DNA of 64,000 nt from Micromonospora haikouensis (GTDB lineage Bacteria; Actinomycetota; Actinomycetes; Mycobacteriales; Micromonosporaceae): NCBI RefSeq assembly GCF_900091595.1, contig NZ_FMCW01000004.1, positions 62,001-126,000 of the forward strand, read 5' to 3'. Below, piece by piece: positions 48,947-60,489 of the stretch (position 1 is its first letter; each line of letters opens with the position of its first letter). A model generated the notes under the pieces. It saw only the letters and a list, made by a program, of their open reading frames with translations. It did no database searches and was not told the origin of the DNA. A program made the translations under genes and the position numbers.

Positions 48947-49969
48947 CTAGAGCTGCTCGGTCTCGCGGTAGTCGTCGGTGTCGTAGTCGGCCTCACCGAA
49001 GGCGTCCACGACGTGCGCCGGGTCGAAGTTCGGGGCCGAGTCCTTCAGCCCCAGACCCATCCCGGCCAGCTTCATCTTGACCTCGTCGATCGACTTCTGG
49101 CCGAAGTTGCGGATGTCGAGGAGGTCGGCCTCGGTGCGCCCGATCAGCTCACCGACGGAGTTGATGCCCTCGCGCTTGAGGCAGTTGTAGGAGCGGACGG
49201 TCAGGTCCAGCTCCTCGATCGGCAGGGCCAGGTCCGCCGCCAGCTGGGCGTCCTGCGGGGACGGCCCGATGTCGATGCCCTCGGCGGTCTCGTCCAGCTC
49301 CCGGGCCAGCCCGAAGAGCTCCACCAGCGTCGAACCGGCGGAGGCCAGCGCGGTGCGCGGGCCCATCGACGGCTTGGTCTCGACGTCGATGATCAGCCGG
49401 TCGAAGTCGGTCCGCTGCTCGACCCGGGTCGCCTCGACGCGGTACGTCACCTTCAGCACCGGCGAGTAGATCGAGTCGACCGGGATCCGGCCGATCTCGG
49501 CGCCGGCCTGCTTGTTCTGCGCCGCCGTCACGTAGCCACGACCCCGCTCGACGGTCAGCTCCATGTCGAGCCGGCCCTTGCCGTTGAGGGTGGCGAGCTT
49601 CAGGTCCGGGTTGTGCACCGAGACGCCGGCCGGGGGCTGGATGTCGCCCGCCGTCACGTCGCCCGGGCCCTGCTTGCGCAGGTACATGCTGACCGGCTCG
49701 TCGTGCTCGGAGCTGACGCACAGCTCCTTGATGTTCATGACGAGCTCGACCACGTCCTCCTTGACACCGGGGATCGTGGTGAACTCGTGCAGCACGCCGT
49801 CGATCTTGATGGAGGTGACCGCCGCACCCGGGATCGACGACAGCAGCGTGCGCCGCAGCGAGTTGCCCAGGGTGTACCCGAAGCCCGGCTCCAGCGGCTC
49901 GATGGTGAACCGGGAGCGGGTCTCGTTGATCGACTCTTCGGACAGAGACGGTCGCTGGCTGATGAGCAT
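48947..49969 (-). CDS. rpoA: RNA polymerase alpha subunit
   Basis: 340 residues. N-terminal dimerisation domain ([30 protein letters not shown]) and C-terminal domain ([45 protein letters not shown]) that contacts UP elements and activators. Ends in an acidic tail. Confidence 0.98.
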   Translation of the reverse strand: MLISQRPSLSEESINETRSRFTIEPLEPGFGYTLGNSLRRTLLSSIPGAAVTSIKIDGVLHEFTTIPGVKEDVVELVMNIKELCVSSEHDEPVSMYLRKQGPGDVTAGDIQPPAGVSVHNPDLKLATLNGKGRLDMELTVERGRGYVTAAQNKQAGAEIGRIPVDSIYSPVLKVTYRVEATRVEQRTDFDRLIIDVETKPSMGPRTALASAGSTLVELFGLARELDETAEGIDIGPSPQDAQLAADLALPIEELDLTVRSYNCLKREGINSVGELIGRTEADLLDIRNFGQKSIDEVKMKLAGMGLGLKDSAPNFDPAHVVDAFGEADYDTDDYRETEQL

Positions 49970-50067
49970 GTCTTCTCTTCTCTTCCGGGACGCCCGCTAT
50001 TTGACGTCCGCGACACAAACCGTTCCGGTGGCCCGCCCCGCAGGGCGGACCACCGCAACGAGCCCGA

Positions 50068-50694
50068 CTACTTGGAGTAGAGCTCGACGATCAGCTGCTC
50101 CTGGACCTGGGTGTCGATCACCTGGCGGGCCGGGAGCGAGTGCACGAGCACCTTCATCTGGCTCGGGATGGCCTCCAGCCACGCCGGAACCGTCTTGGAG
50201 CCGGCCTCGGCCTGCGCCACGATGAACGGGGTGAGCTCCTTGCTCTTGCCCCGGACCTCGATGATGTCGTGCTCCTTGACGCGGTACGACGGGATGTCGA
50301 CCTTCTTGCCGTTCACCGTGAAGTGACCGTGCTTGACCAGCTGGCGGGCCATGTCCCGGGACTTGGCGTAGCCGGCCCGGTAGACCACGTTGTCCAGCCG
50401 CGACTCGAGGATCTGCAGGAGGACCTCACCGGTCTTGGCCTGCTTGGCCACGGCCTCCTCGTAGTAACCGCGGAACTGCTTCTCCAGCACGCCGTACACG
50501 CGGCGGGCCTTCTGCTTCTCACGGAGCTGGAGCAGGTACTCCGTCTCCTTCGTGCGGCCGCGGCCGTGCTGCCCGGGCGGGAACGGCCGGGACTCGAACG
50601 GGCACTTCGGGCCATCGCACTTGCTGCCCTTGAGGAACAGCTTCATCTTCTCCCGCCGGCAACGGCGGCAGTCAGCACCGGTGTAACGAGCCAT
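50068..50694 (-). CDS. rpsD: 30S ribosomal protein S4
   Basis: 208 residues; primary 16S binder. It keeps the zinc-type N-terminus [28 protein letters not shown] with four cysteines, and the S4 RNA-binding domain ([34 protein letters not shown]). Confidence 0.97.
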   Translation of the reverse strand: MARYTGADCRRCRREKMKLFLKGSKCDGPKCPFESRPFPPGQHGRGRTKETEYLLQLREKQKARRVYGVLEKQFRGYYEEAVAKQAKTGEVLLQILESRLDNVVYRAGYAKSRDMARQLVKHGHFTVNGKKVDIPSYRVKEHDIIEVRGKSKELTPFIVAQAEAGSKTVPAWLEAIPSQMKVLVHSLPARQVIDTQVQEQLIVELYSK

Positions 50695-50708
50695 CTCTCT
50701 CTAACCTC

Positions 50709-51116
50709 TCAGACCCGGCGACGCTTCGGCGGACGGCACCCGTTGTGCGGCTGCGGGGTCACGTCGGAGATCTGACCGACCTCCAGCCCGACGGCCTGCA
50801 GCGAACGGATGGCGGTCTCCCGGCCGGAGCCGGGGCCCTTGACGAACACGTCGACCTTGCGCATGCCGTGCTCCATCGCCCGACGCGCGGCGGCCTCGGC
50901 GGCCAGCTGAGCGGCGAACGGGGTCGACTTGCGGGAGCCCTTGAAGCCCACCTGGCCGGCCGAGGCCCAGGAGATGACCGCACCGGTCGGGTCCGTGATG
51001 GACACGATGGTGTTGTTGAAGGTGCTCTTGATGTGCGCCTGCCCGTGGGCGACGTTCTTGCGTTCCTTGCGCCGGACCTTCTTGACGGCGGCTCCGGCAC
51101 GAGCCTTCGGTGGCAT
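50709..51116 (-). CDS. rpsK: 30S ribosomal protein S11
   Basis: 135 residues. Platform protein with [43 protein letters not shown] and the end [17 protein letters not shown]. Eighteen nt after rpsM. Confidence 0.98.
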
Positions 51117-51134
51117 AAGTCTGTGCGCTCCTAA

Positions 51135-51515
51135 TTACTTCTTGCCGGGCTTCTTCTTGCCGGCGACGGTCCGCTTCGGGCCCTTGCGGGTGCGGGCGTT
51201 GGTCCGCGTCCGCTGGCCACGCACCGGCAGACCACGGCGGTGGCGGATACCGGCGTAGCAGCCGATCTCGACCTTGCGGCGGATGTCAGCGGCGACCTCG
51301 CGGCGCAGGTCGCCTTCAACCTTGTAGTTGCCCTCGATGTGGTCGCGGAGCTGGACCAGCTCCTCGTCCGTGAGGTCCCGAGCGCGCTTGTCCGGAGAGA
51401 TACCGGTCGCGGCGAGCGTCTCCAGGGCACGGGTGCGGCCGACCCCGAAGATGTAGGTGAGCGCGATCTCCATCCGCTTCTCGCGGGGGAGGTCCACGCC
51501 GACTAGACGAGCCAT
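51135..51515 (-). CDS. rpsM: 30S ribosomal protein S13
   Basis: 126 residues from [26 protein letters not shown] at 51515; the longer upstream frame is not S13-like. C-terminal basic tail [23 protein letters not shown] contacts P-site tRNA. Confidence 0.97.
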   Translation of the reverse strand: MARLVGVDLPREKRMEIALTYIFGVGRTRALETLAATGISPDKRARDLTDEELVQLRDHIEGNYKVEGDLRREVAADIRRKVEIGCYAGIRHRRGLPVRGQRTRTNARTRKGPKRTVAGKKKPGKK

Positions 51516-51735
51516 GTGCGGGCGTACTCCTTGTGGTTTCCTGGCGGAGGTCTGCACCCGCCCCACCCCGCTCCGGTCGTCCGACCGGCGCCGTGGCGCC
51601 GGGAGGAACGACCGCTGCCCGAGCGGGCCCCGGCCTCCGACCGGGGGTCAACCACGCAGGGGTACGCGATGCGCACCGCTCGCGGCTGGGACGAGCTGAT
51701 GATGTGTTGGCTGGATCTGCGACGCCGGGACCGGA

Positions 51736-51765
51736 CCGACCGGCCGTGGATTCACGGTCGGTCGG
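51736..51765 (-). terminator. Hairpin directly after rpmJ
   Basis: 13-bp arms with one wobble pair (CCGACCGGCCGTG versus CACGGTCGGTCGG), loop GATT, 6 nt past the rpmJ stop. The 256-bp rpmJ-rpsM spacer is longer than its neighbours, so this may attenuate and a second promoter may follow. Confidence 0.55.
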
Positions 51766-51771
51766 GCTGGA

Positions 51772-51885
51772 TCAGCCCTGGCGCTGCTTGTGGCGCGGGT
51801 CGCTGCAGATGACCATGACCCGGCCGTGCCGGCGGATGACCCGGCACTTGTTGCAGATCCTCTTGACGCTCGGCTTGACCTTCAC
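51772..51885 (-). CDS. rpmJ: 50S ribosomal protein L36
   Basis: 37 residues, GTG start at 51885. Zinc-ribbon form: cysteines in RICNKCRVI and [13 protein letters not shown], with the histidine. AAGG precedes the start. Confidence 0.96.
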   Translation of the reverse strand: MKVKPSVKRICNKCRVIRRHGRVMVICSDPRHKQRQG

Positions 51886-51981
51886 GGTTGCCTTACTTCC
51901 CATCTGGCCCGGAGGCGCGACGACGCGCGACGCCGGACGTCGAGGACGGACACGGGGACTACCCGGCCGTCGTCAGGTCGC

Positions 51982-52203
51982 TTACTTGTAGCGGTAGACG
52001 ATGCGCCCGCGGGTCAGGTCGTACGGCGAGAGTTCGACGACGACGCGGTCCTCCGGCAGGATGCGGATGTAGTGCTGCCGCATCTTGCCACTGATGTGAG
52101 CCAGCACCTTGTGACCGTTCGCGAGCTCCACCCGGAACATGGCGTTCGGCAGGGGCTCGATGACCCGACCCTCGATCTCGATGGCTCCGTCTTTTTTCGG
52201 CAT
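51982..52203 (-). CDS. infA: Translation initiation factor IF-1
   Basis: 73 residues from [27 protein letters not shown], an OB-fold S1-like protein that occupies the ribosomal A site during initiation. Ends RIVYRYK as usual. 285 bp separate it from map; that spacer has no gene and likely carries the infA promoter. Confidence 0.97.
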   Translation of the reverse strand: MPKKDGAIEIEGRVIEPLPNAMFRVELANGHKVLAHISGKMRQHYIRILPEDRVVVELSPYDLTRGRIVYRYK

Positions 52204-52488
52204 GTCCTCCGCTGTCCTGACGTCGGTTACTCCGGACGGCCCACAACGTCTTACACGGGCCCCGACGCTTGTCGGGTGCCCGCGCCAGCCGCGGCTCCGG
52301 CCCCACCGAAGCGCAGGGTGGGCATGCCGGAGTGGACGCTGTGCGCCGATCAGAAAGTGTACGCCCGCCTGCACGCCGCCGCCAAACCGGCCACCCGTCA
52401 GGTCACCCGGCCGGATTACTTCCCGCCCCGACCCGAGTCGGGAGTGACCGGGGTCACCCCTGCTCGCCGGCCGGAGGGGCCCCGGCGA

Positions 52489-53340
52489 TCAGATCGCCGG
52501 CGAGTCGGCGGGCTGGCGGGCGGTGACCAGATCGCCCAGGCGCCCCCGGCCGCCGTCGAACGCGGTCAGCACCCAGACCCCGTCCGGGAGCAGCGCCATC
52601 GAGTGCTCGACGTGCACCGCCATCGACCCGTCCCGGGTGACGACGGTCCAGCCGTCGGCCAGCTCGACCGTGCGGGGCGAGCCCATCGTGATCATCGGCT
52701 CGATGGCCAGCGCCATGCCGTGCACCAGCCGGGGGCCCTTGCCGGGCCGGCCGTGGTTGAGCACGTGCGGGTCCTGGTGCATCTCGGTGCCGATGCCGTG
52801 CCCGCCGTATCCGTCGACGATGCCGTACCGGCCGCCCCGGCGGACCGCGTTCTCCACCGCGTGCGAGATGTCGGTGAGCCGGCCGCGACCGTTGGCCGCC
52901 CCGCGCGCCGCCGCCGCGATCCCGGCCCACATCGCGTCCTCGGCCACCGCGGCCATCTTCAGCAGCGCCGGGTCGACCTCCCCCACGCCGACCGTGATCG
53001 CCGCGTCGCCGTGCCAGCCGTCGAGCACCGCGCCGCAGTCGATCGAGATCAGGTCGCCCTCGCGGAGCACCTGGGCGGGCGACGGGATCGCGTGCACCAC
53101 CTGCTCGTTGACCGACGAGCAGATCGAGGCCGGGAAGCCGTGGTAGCCCTTGAACGACGGGACCGCCCCCGCCTCCCGGATGGTCGACTCGGCGATCGCG
53201 TCCAGGTCGGCGGTGCTGACCCCGGGGGCCACCGCCTCCCGCATCCGACGCAGCGCCTCGGCCACCACGAGGCCGGCGGCGCGCATCTTCTCGATCTGGT
53301 CGGGGGTCTTCAGCTGGATGTCCAGCTGGGGACGACGCAT
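52489..53340 (-). CDS. map: Methionine aminopeptidase
   Basis: 283 residues, type I-like. Metal ligands visible in SIDCGAVLDGWHGDAAITV, GHGIGTEMHQDPHVLNHG and LAIEPMITMGS, with a final glutamate in VHVEHSMALL. ATG 53340 follows GAAAGG. It is in the order adk-map-infA-rpmJ. Confidence 0.95.
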   Translation of the reverse strand: MRRPQLDIQLKTPDQIEKMRAAGLVVAEALRRMREAVAPGVSTADLDAIAESTIREAGAVPSFKGYHGFPASICSSVNEQVVHAIPSPAQVLREGDLISIDCGAVLDGWHGDAAITVGVGEVDPALLKMAAVAEDAMWAGIAAAARGAANGRGRLTDISHAVENAVRRGGRYGIVDGYGGHGIGTEMHQDPHVLNHGRPGKGPRLVHGMALAIEPMITMGSPRTVELADGWTVVTRDGSMAVHVEHSMALLPDGVWVLTAFDGGRGRLGDLVTARQPADSPAI

Positions 53341-53473
53341 GGGGCCGTTACCTTTCGTCGCGCGGAGCAGCGGGGCACGTCGCACGTACCCCGCTGTTCG
53401 CACTCTATCCGCCGGGACCCCGGCGTCCGCCAGTCGCCGGACGACCTTCCGTCAGCCGCGGTGCGACCGTTCG

Positions 53474-54127
53474 TCAGCCGCCGTACGAGCGCAGGGCGTC
53501 GATGGCGCGGACGGTGACGTCCTCCACCGGGCCGGTGGCGTCGATGCCCACCAGCTTGCCCTGGGCGCCGTAGTAGTCGACCAGCGGCGCGGTCTTGTCC
53601 GCGTACTCGCGCAGCCGGGCGGCGATGGTCTCGGGCTTGTCGTCGTCGCGCTGGAACAGCTCGGCGCCGCAGCGGTCGCAGATGCCGTCCCGGGTGGTCG
53701 CGTCGAACTCGACGTGCCAGATCTTGCCGCAGCCCCGGCAGGTGCGCCGGCCCGACAGCCGCCGGATCACCTCGTCGTCGTCGACGACCAGCTCCAGCAC
53801 CAGGTCCAGCGCGGTGCCCAGGTCGGCGAGGAGCTTGTCCAGCGCGGCGGCCTGCGGCGTGGTGCGCGGGAAGCCGTCGAGCAGGAAGCCCTCCGAGGCG
53901 TCCGGCTCGGCGAGCCGGTCCCGGACCATGTTGATGGTCACCTCGTCCGGGACCAGCTTGCCCGCGTCCATGTAGCGCTTCGCCTCGACACCCAACGGCG
54001 TGCCCTGCGAGACGTTCGCCCGGAAGATGTCACCGGTCGAGATCTTCGGCACCGAGAGGTGAGCGGCGATGAACTCCGCCTGTGTGCCCTTGCCCGCACC
54101 CGGCGGGCCAACCAGAACGAGTCGCAT
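53474..54127 (-). CDS. adk: Adenylate kinase
   Basis: 217 residues. P-loop [10 protein letters not shown], and a zinc-binding lid with cysteines in CRGCGKIWH and CDRCGAELF. Its ATG directly follows the secY stop, so it is cotranscribed. Confidence 0.96.
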   Translation of the reverse strand: MRLVLVGPPGAGKGTQAEFIAAHLSVPKISTGDIFRANVSQGTPLGVEAKRYMDAGKLVPDEVTINMVRDRLAEPDASEGFLLDGFPRTTPQAAALDKLLADLGTALDLVLELVVDDDEVIRRLSGRRTCRGCGKIWHVEFDATTRDGICDRCGAELFQRDDDKPETIAARLREYADKTAPLVDYYGAQGKLVGIDATGPVEDVTVRAIDALRSYGG

Positions 54128-55456
54128 CTACCGCAGGAACCCTTCGTAGTTCCGCTGCATGAGTTGGCTCTCGATCTGCTTCACGGTCTCCAGACCGACG
54201 CCGACCATGATGAGCACAGCGGTGCCGCCGAACGGGAAGTTCTGGAACTGCTCGCTGTTCAGCCAGATGAAGAAGAAGTTCGGCAGGATCGAGACGATGC
54301 CCAGGTAGAGCGCGCCCGGCAGGGTGATCCGGCTGAGGATGAAGTCGAGGTAGTCGGCGGTCGGCTTGCCGGGGCGGATGCCCGGCACGAAGCCGCCGTA
54401 CTTCTTCATGTTGTCCGCGACCTCGGTCGGGTTGAACGTGATCGACACGTAGAAGTACGTGAAGAAGATGATCAGCAGGAAGTAGATCGCGATGTGCAGC
54501 GGGCTCGACGGGTCGACCACGTTGTTCTGGATCCAGGCCTGGGTCTTGCCCGGGTTCGTCTGGTCGAAGAACTGGAGCGCCAGCTGCGGCAGGTAGAGCA
54601 GCGACGAGCCGAAGATGACCGGGATGACACCCGCCTGGTTGACCTTCAGCGGGATGTAGGTCGAGGTGCCGCCGTACATCCGCCGGCCGATCATCCGCTT
54701 GGCGTACTGCACCGGGATCCGGCGCTGCGCCTGCTCGATGAACGTCACCGCGGTGATGACCACCAGGACCAGAGCCAGCACCAGGAAGAACTTCCACCAG
54801 CCCTGCTGGGTCTTGATCCGCCAGCCCTCGCTGGGGAGGCGGGCCGCGATCGAGGTGAAGATCAGCACCGACATGCCGTTGCCGACGCCCCGGTCGGTGA
54901 TCAGCTCGCCGAGCCACATCACCACGCCGGTGCCGGCGGTCATCGTCATGACCAGGATCGTCAGCGTCAGCCAGTCCGGGATGCCGGTGCCCTTGGGCAC
55001 GATCGGGAACTGGTCGCACTGGTTGTTGAACAGCTGCCCCGAGCGGGCCAACGCCACGAACGCCGACGACTGGAGGATGCCCAGGCCGAGCGTGAGGTAT
55101 CGGGTGTACTGCGTGATCTTCGCCTGGCCGGCCTGGCCCTCCTTGCGGAGCTGCTCCAGCCGCGGGATGACCACGGTGAGCAGCTGCAGGATGATCGACG
55201 CTGTGATGTAGGGCATGATGCCCAGCGCGAAGACCGAGAGCTGCAGCAGCGCCCCGCCGGAGAAGAGGTCCAGCAGGTTCAGCACCCCGGTGTTCGCGCT
55301 GCCGATGGTGTCGAGGCACTTCTGGACGTTGCCGTACGAGACACCAGGGCTGGGCAGGGTGGCGCCGAGCCGGTAGACGGCAATGATGCCTACCGTGAAC
55401 AGCAGCTTCTTGCGCAGGTCAGGCGTACGGAACGCACTGAGAAAGGCGGACAGCAA
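54128..55456 (-). CDS. secY: Protein translocase subunit SecY
   Basis: 442 residues, ten predicted TM helices. Plug/TM2 region SVFALGIMPYITASIILQLL and cytoplasmic loop PVQYAKRMIGRRMYGGTSTYIPLKVNQAGVIPVIF are standard. A 235-bp spacer with a hairpin separates it from rplO, so it may have its own promoter. Confidence 0.97.
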   Translation of the reverse strand: MLSAFLSAFRTPDLRKKLLFTVGIIAVYRLGATLPSPGVSYGNVQKCLDTIGSANTGVLNLLDLFSGGALLQLSVFALGIMPYITASIILQLLTVVIPRLEQLRKEGQAGQAKITQYTRYLTLGLGILQSSAFVALARSGQLFNNQCDQFPIVPKGTGIPDWLTLTILVMTMTAGTGVVMWLGELITDRGVGNGMSVLIFTSIAARLPSEGWRIKTQQGWWKFFLVLALVLVVITAVTFIEQAQRRIPVQYAKRMIGRRMYGGTSTYIPLKVNQAGVIPVIFGSSLLYLPQLALQFFDQTNPGKTQAWIQNNVVDPSSPLHIAIYFLLIIFFTYFYVSITFNPTEVADNMKKYGGFVPGIRPGKPTADYLDFILSRITLPGALYLGIVSILPNFFFIWLNSEQFQNFPFGGTAVLIMVGVGLETVKQIESQLMQRNYEGFLR

Positions 55457-55643
55457 CTTCTTCCTCCTGCGCGAGGCGGGCCGCCGGTGGTGGTCCCTGG
55501 CGGATCGGGGTGGGTGCCGGGCGAGCGCCCGATATCCATAGCTGGGATGGGAGCCTAACAGCCCCGTCCCGGTCCGGGCAGGTGTGCCCGGCTACATAAA
55601 TCGAATCCGATATTACCCGGTGGAGACGCCCGGGGTAGACCGA

Positions 55644-55679
55644 GGCGCCCGCCCAGTCACGAAGAACTGAGCGGGCGCC
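55644..55679 (-). terminator. Hairpin after rplO
   Basis: 14-bp arms with one mismatch (GGCGCCCGCCCAGT and ACTGAGCGGGCGCC), 8-nt loop, 12 nt past the rplO stop. Likely ends or attenuates the spc-type operon before secY. Confidence 0.7.
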
Positions 55680-55691
55680 ACAGACACTGCC

Positions 55692-56135
55692 TTACAGCTC
55701 GGTGACCGAGCCACCGGCGGCGGTGATCTTCTCCTTGGCCGACGCGCTGAACGCCTGCGCCGACACCTGGAGAGACACGCCGTTCAGGTCGCCGGTGCCG
55801 AGCACCTTGACCGGGTGACCCTTGCGGACCGCGCCGGACTCGACCAGCTCCTGCGGGCCGACCTGACCGCCGTTCGGGAACAGCTCGGCGAGCTTGTCCA
55901 GGTTGACCACCTGGAAGACCACCTTGAACTTGTTCTTGAAGCCCTTCACCTTCGGCAGGCGCATGTGGATGGGCATCTGCCCACCCTCGAACGCCGCCGA
56001 GATGTTCTTGCGGGCCTTGGAACCCTTGGTACCGCGACCGGCGGTCTTGCCCTTGGAGCCCTCACCGCGACCCACGCGGGTCTTCGCGGTCTTGGCACCG
56101 GGTGCCGGGCGCAGGTGGTGGACCTTGATCGTCAT
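55692..56135 (-). CDS. rplO: 50S ribosomal protein L15
   Basis: 147 residues. N-terminal glycine/lysine-rich extension ([24 protein letters not shown]) threads into the subunit; C-terminal globular part complete. Shares one base with rpmD (TAATG). Confidence 0.97.
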   Translation of the reverse strand: MTIKVHHLRPAPGAKTAKTRVGRGEGSKGKTAGRGTKGSKARKNISAAFEGGQMPIHMRLPKVKGFKNKFKVVFQVVNLDKLAELFPNGGQVGPQELVESGAVRKGHPVKVLGTGDLNGVSLQVSAQAFSASAKEKITAAGGSVTEL

Positions 56136-56317
56136 TACTCGACCTCCTCGACCTTCACGAGGTGGTTGACCGCGAAGATCATGCCCCGGATCTCGGGACG
56201 GTCCTCCTTGACCACCACGTCGTTGATCCGCTTCAGGCCGAGCGAACGCAGCGACTCACGCTGGTTGCGCTTGGCACCGATCTCGGACCGGAGCTGGGTG
56301 ACCTTCAGGCGAGCCAT
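56135..56317 (-). CDS. rpmD: 50S ribosomal protein L30
   Basis: 60 residues, [36 protein letters not shown] 56317 overlaps the rpsE stop by one base (TGATG). Confidence 0.97.
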   Translation of the reverse strand: MARLKVTQLRSEIGAKRNQRESLRSLGLKRINDVVVKEDRPEIRGMIFAVNHLVKVEEVE

Positions 56318-56931
56318 CAGGACGCCACCCCCGCCCGCGACGCGAGCATCGCGGCCGGCGCGACGTCCTCGACCGGCAGGCCACGACGGGCCGCGACGGC
56401 CTCCGGGGACTCCAGCCCCTTCAGCGCCGCCACCGTGGCGTGCACGATGTTGATCGGGTTGGACGAGCCGAGGCTCTTGGAGAGCACGTCGTGGATGCCC
56501 GCGCACTCCAGCACGGCACGCACCGGGCCACCGGCGATGACGCCCGTACCGGCGGAGGCCGGCTTGAGCAGCACCACACCGGCGGCGGCCTCACCCGTCA
56601 CCGGGTGCGGGATCGAGGAAGCGATCCGCGGCACCTTGAAGAAGTGCTTCTTGGCCTCCTCGACGCCCTTGGCGATCGCCGCGGGCACCTCCTTGGCCTT
56701 TCCGTAGCCCACGCCGACGGTGCCGTCGCCGTCGCCCACGATCACCAGGGCGGTGAAGCTGAAGCGACGACCACCCTTCACGACCTTGGCGACGCGGTTG
56801 ATCGCGACGACCCGCTCGATGTGCGGGGTCTTCTCGACGGGCGCGTTTCCGCGGCCGCCCTCACGGCGGTTGTCGCGGCGACCACCCTCGTTGCCACCGG
56901 ACCCGCCGCCACGGCGCTGTTGACCTGGCAT
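56317..56931 (-). CDS. rpsE: 30S ribosomal protein S5
   Basis: 204 residues. An actinobacterial Gly/Arg-rich N-terminus (1-35) precedes the S5 body ([34 protein letters not shown]), which includes the helicase/accuracy region. Confidence 0.97.
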   Translation of the reverse strand: MPGQQRRGGGSGGNEGGRRDNRREGGRGNAPVEKTPHIERVVAINRVAKVVKGGRRFSFTALVIVGDGDGTVGVGYGKAKEVPAAIAKGVEEAKKHFFKVPRIASSIPHPVTGEAAAGVVLLKPASAGTGVIAGGPVRAVLECAGIHDVLSKSLGSSNPINIVHATVAALKGLESPEAVAARRGLPVEDVAPAAMLASRAGVAS

Positions 56932-56964
56932 CAGCAGCCTTCCTTATCTCTCGTGACGGGGTTT

Positions 56965-57354
56965 CTAGAACTCGAGCCCGGCTTCGCGGGCGGCGTCGGC
57001 AAGCGCGGCGACCCGCCCCGCGTACCGGTTGCCACCGCGGTCGAAGACGACCTTCGAGACGCCGGCGGCCTTGGCCCGCTCGGCAAGCAGAGCGCCGACC
57101 TTGCCGGCCAGGGCGCTCTTGTCGCCCTCGGTGCCGCGCACCGACGCGTCGAGGGTCGAGGCCGACGCCAGGGTGTGGCCCTTGGTGTCGTCGACGACCT
57201 GCGCGACGATGTGACGCAGCGACCGGGTGACGACCAGGCGGGGACGCTCGGGGGTGCCGCTGACGTTCTTGCGGACCCGGAAGTGTCGACGCGCACGGCC
57301 GACGGCGCGCTTGGCGGCGACGCCGCGGCGACGCTTGAGCAGCGTGGCGCTCAC
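56965..57354 (-). CDS. rplR: 50S ribosomal protein L18
   Basis: 129 residues, 5S rRNA binder ([48 protein letters not shown]). Overlaps rplF by 4 nt. Confidence 0.97.
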   Translation of the reverse strand: MSATLLKRRRGVAAKRAVGRARRHFRVRKNVSGTPERPRLVVTRSLRHIVAQVVDDTKGHTLASASTLDASVRGTEGDKSALAGKVGALLAERAKAAGVSKVVFDRGGNRYAGRVAALADAAREAGLEF

Positions 57355-57893
57355 TTCTTACCTGCCTTTCCGGCCTTGCGGCGGATGACCTCGCCCTGGT
57401 ACTTCACGCCCTTGCCCTTGTAGGGCTCCGGCGGGCGGATCTTCCGGATGTTGGCGGCGACCTCACCGACGAGCTGCTTGTCGATGCCGGCCACGTGGAA
57501 GACGGTCGGCTTCTCCACCGTGAAGGTGATGCCGTCCGGCGCGGGGACCAGCACCGGGTGCGAGAACCCGAGCGCGAACTCCAGGTCCTTGCCCTTGGCC
57601 GTGACCCGGTAACCGGTGCCGGCGATCTCCAGGCTCTTGCGGTGGCCCTCGGTCACGCCGACGATCATGTTGGCGATCAGGGTCCGGCTCAGGCCGTGCA
57701 GTTCCTTGGCCTTGCGCTCGTCGTTCGGCCGGTTGACCTGAAGCTGACCGTCCTCGGCCCGCTCCGCGGTGATCGGCTCGGCGAGCACGTGCACGAGCTC
57801 GCCCTTCGGGCCCTTGACCTTGACGGCCTGGCCGTCGATCGTGATGTCGACGCCGGCAGGCACCGGGATCGACTTACGTCCAATACGCGACAT
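57351..57893 (-). CDS. rplF: 50S ribosomal protein L6
   Basis: 180 residues from [17 protein letters not shown] at 57893; a longer upstream frame is not L6-like. Ends [28 protein letters not shown]. Confidence 0.97.
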   Translation of the reverse strand: MSRIGRKSIPVPAGVDITIDGQAVKVKGPKGELVHVLAEPITAERAEDGQLQVNRPNDERKAKELHGLSRTLIANMIVGVTEGHRKSLEIAGTGYRVTAKGKDLEFALGFSHPVLVPAPDGITFTVEKPTVFHVAGIDKQLVGEVAANIRKIRPPEPYKGKGVKYQGEVIRRKAGKAGKK

Positions 57894-57909
57894 TTCTACC
57901 TGTCTCCCG

Positions 57910-58317
57910 TTACCAGACGAAGGCGAGGACTTCCCCGCCAACGCTCCGCTTGCGGGCCTGCCGGTCGGTGAGCAGCCCCTGGGACGTCGAAATGATCGCC
58001 ACGCCCAGCCCGCCGAGCACCCGCGGGAGCCCGTCCGACTTGGCGTACACCCGGAGACCGGGCTTGGACACGCGCTTGATGCCGGCCAGGCTCCGCTCGC
58101 GGTTCTGGCCGTACTTCAGCTCGACGACCAGTCGCTTGCCGACGGCGCCCTCCTCGGGCTCCTCGACCGACCAGGTGGCGATGTAGCCCTCGGACATCAG
58201 GACCTCGGCGATGTTCGCCTTGATCTTGGAGTAGGGCATCGTCACCCGGTCGTGGTACGCCTGGTTGGCGTTACGCAGACGCGTGAGCATGTCTGCGATC
58301 GGGTCGGTCATCGTCAT
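57910..58317 (-). CDS. rpsH: 30S ribosomal protein S8
   Basis: 135 residues ([23 protein letters not shown]). C-terminal [31 protein letters not shown] is the conserved RNA-binding end. Confidence 0.97.
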   Translation of the reverse strand: MTMTDPIADMLTRLRNANQAYHDRVTMPYSKIKANIAEVLMSEGYIATWSVEEPEEGAVGKRLVVELKYGQNRERSLAGIKRVSKPGLRVYAKSDGLPRVLGGLGVAIISTSQGLLTDRQARKRSVGGEVLAFVW

Positions 58318-58435
58318 GGATTTCGTCAGCCTTTCTCGCCGGGGTTCCCGGGGCGGTCAGCCCCGGGCCTACGGCGAAGAGCAATACATGATCGGTGCAA
58401 GGGGGCCCCGGCCGGCAGCCGGGGCGCGGTCGCCC

Positions 58436-58621
58436 TTACCAGGAAGCCTTGGACACGCCCGGCAGCTCACCGCGGTGGGCCATCTCCCGGATGCAGACCC
58501 GGCAGAGACCGAACTTGCGGTAGACCGCCTTGGGACGCCCGCACCGCTGGCAGCGGGTGTACGCGCGAACCGAGAACTTCGGCTTCGCGGCCGCCTTGAG
58601 GATCAGCGCCTTCTTGGCCAT
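58436..58621 (-). CDS. rpsZ: 30S ribosomal protein S14, type Z
   Basis: 61 residues, the short zinc-binding form with [20 protein letters not shown]. Actinobacteria often also encode a zinc-free paralogue elsewhere; none is in this window. Confidence 0.97.
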   Translation of the reverse strand: MAKKALILKAAAKPKFSVRAYTRCQRCGRPKAVYRKFGLCRVCIREMAHRGELPGVSKASW

Positions 58622-58622
58622 C

Positions 58623-59192
58623 TCAGTTCTCCTTGAACGGGAAGCCCAGGAGCTTGAGCAGCGCCCGGCCCTCGTCGTCGGTCGTGGCGGTCGTGACCAC
58701 CGTGATGTCCATGCCCCGCTGGCGATCGATCTTGTCCTGGTCGATCTCGTGGAACACCGACTGCTCGGTCAGGCCGAACGTGTAGTTGCCGTGCCCGTCG
58801 AGCTTGCGCCCGTCCAGCCCGCGGAAGTCGCGGATACGCGGCAGCGCGATGGAGAGCAGGCGGTCCAGGAACTCCCACATCCGGTCGCCGCGGAGGGTGA
58901 CCTTCGCGCCGATCGGCATGCCCTCGCGGAGCTTGAACTGCGCGATGGACTTGGTCGCCCGCCGCACCTGCGGCTTCTGGCCGGTGATGGTGGCCAGGTC
59001 CCGCACGGCGCCGTCGATCAGCTTGGCGTCCCGGGCGGCCTCGCCGACACCCATGTTCACGACGATCTTGACCAACCGCGGCACCTGCATGGGGTTGCCG
59101 AAGTTGTGCTGCTCCTGCAGCTTGGCCACGATCTCGTTGCGGTACCGCTCCTTGAGGCGCGGCATGGTCTTGGTTTCGGTAGCCGTGGTCAT
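58623..59192 (-). CDS. rplE: 50S ribosomal protein L5
   Basis: 189 residues from ATG 59192 (AAGGA upstream), which overlaps the rplX stop by one base; a GTG one codon earlier is the alternative. Body [22 protein letters not shown] onward is standard; 5S rRNA and tRNA contact. Confidence 0.96.
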   Translation of the reverse strand: MTTATETKTMPRLKERYRNEIVAKLQEQHNFGNPMQVPRLVKIVVNMGVGEAARDAKLIDGAVRDLATITGQKPQVRRATKSIAQFKLREGMPIGAKVTLRGDRMWEFLDRLLSIALPRIRDFRGLDGRKLDGHGNYTFGLTEQSVFHEIDQDKIDRQRGMDITVVTTATTDDEGRALLKLLGFPFKEN

Positions 59193-59512
59193 CACAGGTC
59201 CTTACCGGTGCTACGCGCGATGCGGACCTTCTGGCCGTTGTCGTCGATCCGGTACCCGACGCGGGTCGGGTTACCGTCGGAGTCCACGACCATCACGTTG
59301 GAGACGTGGATCGGTGCCTCCTGGGTGACGATGCCGCCGGTCTTGGCGCCACGCTGGGTGGTGCTGATGCGGGTGTGCTTCTTGACCCGGTTCACGCCCT
59401 CGACCAGGACCTTGTCCTGCCGCGGGTAGGCCGCGATGACCTTGCCCTTGGCACCCTTGTCCTTGCCGGCGATGACGACGACCGTGTCGCCCTTCTTGAC
59501 CTTCACGGTCAC
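59192..59512 (-). CDS. rplX: 50S ribosomal protein L24
   Basis: 106 residues, KOW motif [20 protein letters not shown]. The GTG at 59512 overlaps the rplN stop as GTGA. Confidence 0.97.
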   Translation of the reverse strand: MTVKVKKGDTVVVIAGKDKGAKGKVIAAYPRQDKVLVEGVNRVKKHTRISTTQRGAKTGGIVTQEAPIHVSNVMVVDSDGNPTRVGYRIDDNGQKVRIARSTGKDL

Positions 59513-59877
59513 AACACCTCCGGCGCGAGGGAAATGATCTTCATGAACCGCTTGTCCCGCAGCTCCCGACCCACCGGGCCGAAGATACGGGTACCGCGCG
59601 GGTCCCCACCGTCCTTGATGATGACGGCGGCGTTCTCGTCGAAGCGGATGTACGAGCCGTCCGGCCGCCGCTTCTCCTTGGCGGTGCGGACGACGACGGC
59701 CTTGACGACGTCGCCCTTCTTCACACCGGCACCCGGGATCGCGTCCTTGACCGTGGCCACGATGACGTCGCCGATGCTCGCGTAGCGCCGACCGGAGCCA
59801 CCGAGCACCCGGATGCACAGGATCTCCCGGGCACCCGTGTTGTCGGCGACGCGCAGTCGCGACTCCTGCTGAATCAC
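59509..59877 (-). CDS. rplN: 50S ribosomal protein L14
   Basis: 122 residues ([33 protein letters not shown]), standard length. A 97-bp spacer separates it from rpsQ. Confidence 0.98.
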   Translation of the reverse strand: MIQQESRLRVADNTGAREILCIRVLGGSGRRYASIGDVIVATVKDAIPGAGVKKGDVVKAVVVRTAKEKRRPDGSYIRFDENAAVIIKDGGDPRGTRIFGPVGRELRDKRFMKIISLAPEVL

Positions 59878-59974
59878 GTCTATCTCCTATGTCTGCCGGT
59901 TCTCCGGCCGCCTGCCGCGGCCGGAGCCTGGCGGAACCTGCGCCCGACTGACGCCGGGCGAGCTCGAGCCTTCG

Positions 59975-60256
59975 CTACTTGGCCTTTTCCTGGATCTCCA
60001 CGATCCGCCAACGCTTGGTGGCGGACAGCGGCCGGGTCTCCATGATCAGGACCCGGTCGCCGATGCCGGCGGCGTTCTGCTCGTCGTGCACCTTCAGCTT
60101 GCGGGTACGGCGCATGATCTTGCCGTACAGCGCGTGCTTGACCCGGTCCTCGACCTCGACCACGACGGTCTTGTCCATCTTGTCGCTGACCACCAGGCCC
60201 TCACGCACCTTCCGGCGGGCCCGTGCGTCGACGGTGGTGTTCTCGGTCTCGCTCAT
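59975..60256 (-). CDS. rpsQ: 30S ribosomal protein S17
   Basis: 93 residues, OB-fold ([31 protein letters not shown]). Overlaps rpmC by ATGA. Confidence 0.97.
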   Translation of the reverse strand: MSETENTTVDARARRKVREGLVVSDKMDKTVVVEVEDRVKHALYGKIMRRTRKLKVHDEQNAAGIGDRVLIMETRPLSATKRWRIVEIQEKAK

Positions 60257-60489
60257 GATGCAGTCACCTCAGTCGGCGCGACCGAGAGACCCAGCTCGCG
60301 CTCACGCATGATCGTGTAGATCCGGGCGATCTCCCGACGGATGACCTGCAGCCGCCGGTTGTTGTCCAGCTGCCCGGTTGCGGCCTGCACGCGGAGGTTG
60401 AACAGCTCCGCCTTGGCCTCACGCAGCTTCGTGACCAGCTCCTCCTCGGAGAGCTCACGCAGCTCGGAGGCCTTAACGCCCGCTGCCAT
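60253..60489 (-). CDS. rpmC: 50S ribosomal protein L29
   Basis: 78 residues, two-helix hairpin ([35 protein letters not shown]). Part of the exit-tunnel rim with L23. One-base overlap with rplP. Confidence 0.97.
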   Translation of the reverse strand: MAAGVKASELRELSEEELVTKLREAKAELFNLRVQAATGQLDNNRRLQVIRREIARIYTIMRERELGLSVAPTEVTAS